From G965233625 sp965233625 (lineage in GTDB: Bacteria > Planctomycetota > Planctomycetia > Pirellulales > Pirellulaceae): a DNA stretch of 64,000 bases. The notes under the pieces were generated by a model. It was not told where the DNA came from, did not search any database, and was given only the letters and a program-made list of their open reading frames with translations. How positions within the stretch are numbered: position 1 is the first letter of the stretch; the number at the start of each line of letters is the position of its first letter. The stretch covers positions 5,890,001 through 5,954,000 of the forward strand of contig OZ247499.1 of assembly GCA_965233625.1 (NCBI GenBank). The letters run 5' to 3'. The translations under genes were made by a program, and so were the position numbers. Positions 61,678 through 64,000 of the stretch are shown piece after piece.

Positions 61678-63081
61678 ATGCTGACGATTTCCGGAACGGG
61701 CGTTGATCGTAATTGTGAAGGATTCAGCCGCCGCGAATTTCTGCGGGTGGGCGCCCTGGGCATCGGTGGGCTGACGCTTTCGCAGTTGCTGGCCGTTAAA
61801 CAGGCCGCTGCGGCGAGCGGGTCGCCGGTGCGTGATAAAGCGGTGGTGATGCTGAATCTGCAGGGCGGGCCGACGCATATTGAAACCTTCGATCCCAAGA
61901 TGTCGGCGCCGGTCGAATACCGGGCGATGTTTGGCGAAGTGAAAACCAGTTTGCCCGGCGTCACGTTCGGCAGCCATTTCCCGCTGCTGGCCGCCCGGGC
62001 GGACCGCATGACCATCGTCCGCAGTTTCCGGCATGGCATCGGCAGTCACGCCACGGCGGCCGCGCATGTGGCGGCCGGTGGTAATCCGACCAAGGCGGCG
62101 ATGGGTTCGCTTTATTCGCGCGTTGCGGGTGTGAGCAATCCGGCGAGCGGCATTCCCAACAACGTGGTGCTGCCACCACCTGCAGTGGGCGAAAAATTCA
62201 AGAGCCTCGGCGCTCAGACCGGCCGGGTGATTGGCACCGGTACGCTCTCGCCGGCATACAAGGCGTTCGATCCGTCGGCCGGCGGCGAGATTATCAGCAA
62301 CATGCAGTTGAAGCTGAAGGGCAACCGCCTGGACGACCGCCGTAGCCTGCTCTCGCAGGTCGATAACATGCGCCGCGCGGCCGACCGCAACGGGCTGATG
62401 GAAGGCGCCGACCGTTTTCAGCAGCAGGCGTTTGAAGTGATCACCGGCGGCGTGAGCGAAGCGTTCGATCTTTCGCGGGAAGACCCCAACCTGGTGTCAC
62501 GTTATGACACCGGCGCCATGACCATTCCCAAGAAGGTGGCGAAGAAGAAAAGTAATGTACCGCGGCAATCGCCCATCGCACTTGGAAAGCAGATGCTGAT
62601 GGCCCGCCGCCTTGTGGAAGCTGGTTGCGGTTTTGTGACAGTGACCAGCGCTGGCTGGGATATGCATGGCAATGCGTTCGGGGTGAACGACGGCATGCCC
62701 ATCCTCGGGCCGGCGGTCGATAAAGCCGCTTCCGCGTTTCTGGATGATCTGAAAGCACGCGGGCTGGAAGACAAAGTGCTGCTGGTCATCACCGGCGAAT
62801 TCGGCCGCACGCCACGCATCAATAAGAAGGGCGGCCGCGATCACTGGGGCAACCTCTGCACGCTCGCACTGGCCGGCGGCGGCTTGAACATGGGACAGGT
62901 CATCGGCGCCAGCGACCGCACCGCCAGCACACCAGCCACCACCCCGGTCACCAGCCAGCAACTGCTGGGAACCATCATGCACACGCTGTTCGATATCGGT
63001 GAGCTACGTGTAACCCGCGGCATCCCCAAAGATATCGAATCCACCCTGACCAGCAGTCAGCCGATTCCGAACCTGATGTAG
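61678..63081 (+). CDS. DUF1501 protein with Tat-like signal
   Basis: A 467-residue member of DUF1501, a family frequent in planctomycetes and distantly related to alkaline phosphatase/sulfatase-fold enzymes. The start carries a twin-arginine-like signal (FSRREFLRVGALGIGGLTLS), so it is exported folded. Characteristic segments are VVMLNLQGGPTHIETFDPKM, MTIVRSFRHGIGSHATAAAH, FVTVTSAGWDMHGNAFGVND and LLVITGEFGRTPRINKKGGR, then DHWGN. The metal-like Asp/His residues are kept. It often pairs with a DUF1553/PSCyt cytochrome gene; none is visible upstream. Confidence 0.9.
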   Translation: MLTISGTGVDRNCEGFSRREFLRVGALGIGGLTLSQLLAVKQAAAASGSPVRDKAVVMLNLQGGPTHIETFDPKMSAPVEYRAMFGEVKTSLPGVTFGSHFPLLAARADRMTIVRSFRHGIGSHATAAAHVAAGGNPTKAAMGSLYSRVAGVSNPASGIPNNVVLPPPAVGEKFKSLGAQTGRVIGTGTLSPAYKAFDPSAGGEIISNMQLKLKGNRLDDRRSLLSQVDNMRRAADRNGLMEGADRFQQQAFEVITGGVSEAFDLSREDPNLVSRYDTGAMTIPKKVAKKKSNVPRQSPIALGKQMLMARRLVEAGCGFVTVTSAGWDMHGNAFGVNDGMPILGPAVDKAASAFLDDLKARGLEDKVLLVITGEFGRTPRINKKGGRDHWGNLCTLALAGGGLNMGQVIGASDRTASTPATTPVTSQQLLGTIMHTLFDIGELRVTRGIPKDIESTLTSSQPIPNLM

Positions 63082-63085
63082 ACGT

Positions 63086-64000
63086 TTACCAGCAGCTTGC
63101 GATGATGGCGGCGGCGCCGAGTGCGACGCTGGCGACCACGCATGCTGCGGCCAGGTAGCAGGCGGCACGCACGGCGTGCGGGCAGAGGCGGGGCGTGTGG
63201 TTTCTGCTTAGTTGCGGCGTTACCTGGATTTCTGTCTGCGGCAAAGTTGCAGATGAGGCGACGGGCGGCGCCGGTGCGTTGCTGGTGGTGCCTGTGATAT
63301 TGCTTAGTGCGGCTTCGAATGCCTGCTGCATTTCGGCGGCGGTCTGATACCGGTCTTTGGGTTCTTTGGCCATCGCGCGCTGCATCACTTCGACACAGGC
63401 GGCGGGAATGTTCTGGTCGTGCTCGCGCGGATCGGGAATGTCGCAGTCGCAGTGGGCGAACATGATCTGCAGCGGGACGCCGTGATCTGCATAGGGCTGC
63501 TTGGCTGTGAGGAGGCTGTAATAGGTGGCGCCGAGGGCGTAGATGTCGCTGCGTGCGTCCAGCTCTTCGCTCTGGCACTGCTCCGGACTCATGAAGTACG
63601 GCGTTCCCATCACTTCGTCATCAAGCGTCAGCTTGATCTCGCTGGCGATGCCGCTGGATTTCACCAGGCCGAAGTCCGCCAGTTTCACTTCGCCCCGCTG
63701 GGTCAGCAGCAGGTTGCCGGGTTTGATATCGCGGTGAATCATCCCGGCGTCGTGGGCCGCCTGCAGACCTTTGCAGGCTTCGATAATAATGCGCGTCCCT
63801 TCCGCGGGACTGTAGGCGCCGTCGCGGCGCATGTTCACGTCGGTGCTGCCGCCGTTAAGGAACTCCATCACCATGTAGGGGCATTCGTTGTGGTGGTCGA
63901 TCTCAAAGACGGACACCACGTTCGGGTGGTTCAGCTTGCCCACAGCTTTTGCTTCGCCCAGGAAACGCTGAATCGAAACATCGTCGTCGGCAAGTTCTTC
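63086..64000 (-). CDS. serine/threonine protein kinase, N-terminus beyond window
   Basis: The frame stays open to the window edge, so the glycine loop and ATP lysine lie beyond 64000; the GTG near 63943 is internal. Visible parts are the helix C region (QRFLGEAKAVGKLNHPNVVS), the catalytic MIHRDIKPGNLLL, LADFGLVK and GTPYFMSPEQCQSEELDARS. A Thr/Pro-rich linker leads to a C-terminal transmembrane segment (ACYLAAACVVASVALGAAAI), so the kinase is membrane-anchored, facing the cytoplasm, with almost no outer domain. Convergent with the DUF1501 gene, 4 bp apart. Confidence 0.9.
   Translation of the reverse strand, partial: EELADDDVSIQRFLGEAKAVGKLNHPNVVSVFEIDHHNECPYMVMEFLNGGSTDVNMRRDGAYSPAEGTRIIIEACKGLQAAHDAGMIHRDIKPGNLLLTQRGEVKLADFGLVKSSGIASEIKLTLDDEVMGTPYFMSPEQCQSEELDARSDIYALGATYYSLLTAKQPYADHGVPLQIMFAHCDCDIPDPREHDQNIPAACVEVMQRAMAKEPKDRYQTAAEMQQAFEAALSNITGTTSNAPAPPVASSATLPQTEIQVTPQLSRNHTPRLCPHAVRAACYLAAACVVASVALGAAAIIASCW

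Overview
The window looks like chromosomal DNA of a planctomycete, probably a Pirellulales-type member of Planctomycetota (the order-level guess is weak). The case rests on gene families concentrated in that phylum: a DUF1559 protein with a prepilin-type N-terminus, a DUF1501 protein with a Tat-like signal, a secreted propeller/HEAT/c-type cytochrome protein, a sulfatase, serine/threonine kinases with a C-terminal membrane anchor, a PF07638-type ECF sigma factor, and proteins opening with a CPTC...CKRC zinc ribbon. The DNA is GC-rich by eye. Genes for flagellar P- and L-rings imply an outer membrane.

Layout. 1-1.2 kb: end of a GNAT acetyltransferase and a small membrane protein. 1.5-3.3 kb: dnaA behind a near-consensus promoter. 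3.4-13.8 kb: a ten-gene flagellar cluster (flgF-flgG-flgA-flgH-flgI-flgJ-flgN-flgK-flgL order, FlgL being a 1005-residue giant), preceded by a consensus-perfect sigma-54 promoter and an 18-bp palindrome. 13.9-25.7 kb, mostly minus strand: M16 protease, LarA-like protein, cytochrome-type protein, ECF sigma factor, phosphohexomutase, an E2 (ubiquitin-conjugating)-like protein with a zinc ribbon, a small Tyr/Val-rich secreted protein and a sulfatase. 25.9-29.7 kb: tagJ and clpV, an isolated pair of type VI secretion genes. 30-41.9 kb: housekeeping and repair genes (PIG-L deacetylase, recQ, deoC, a short uvrC, rpsU, hisG-hisE, a Gfo/Idh/MocA oxidoreductase) with a PD-(D/E)XK-like DUF2161 protein and an adenine-type DNA methylase. 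42-49.6 kb: GSII-type glutamine synthetase, kinase, outer-membrane barrel, DUF1559 protein, lipoprotein and a SIMPL-domain gene that looks like an integron cassette. 49.7-59.4 kb: CCA transferase operon, trpS, a squalene-cyclase-repeat protein, a WYL regulator with an AT-rich nuclease-like partner, and miaB. 59.6-61.6 kb: an accessory module of small unknown genes around an AT-rich promoter with direct repeats, ending in a zincin-like protein. 61.7-64 kb: DUF1501 protein and a truncated kinase.

Repeats. At least three 71-72-bp paired palindromic elements plus singlets of the same motif (REPIN-like) sit between genes. There is also a 146-bp element with 29-bp terminal inverted repeats, a CCCCTC-type inverted pair, and facing TCTARCC heptamer arrays between convergent genes. 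No rRNA, tRNA, CRISPR array, prophage or complete insertion sequence was seen.

The best candidates for something new are the E2-like gene, the small-gene module at 59.6-61.6 kb, the WYL plus nuclease-like pair, the orphan tagJ-clpV pair and the SIMPL cassette. All functional statements come from motif recognition in the sequence; no database search was run.
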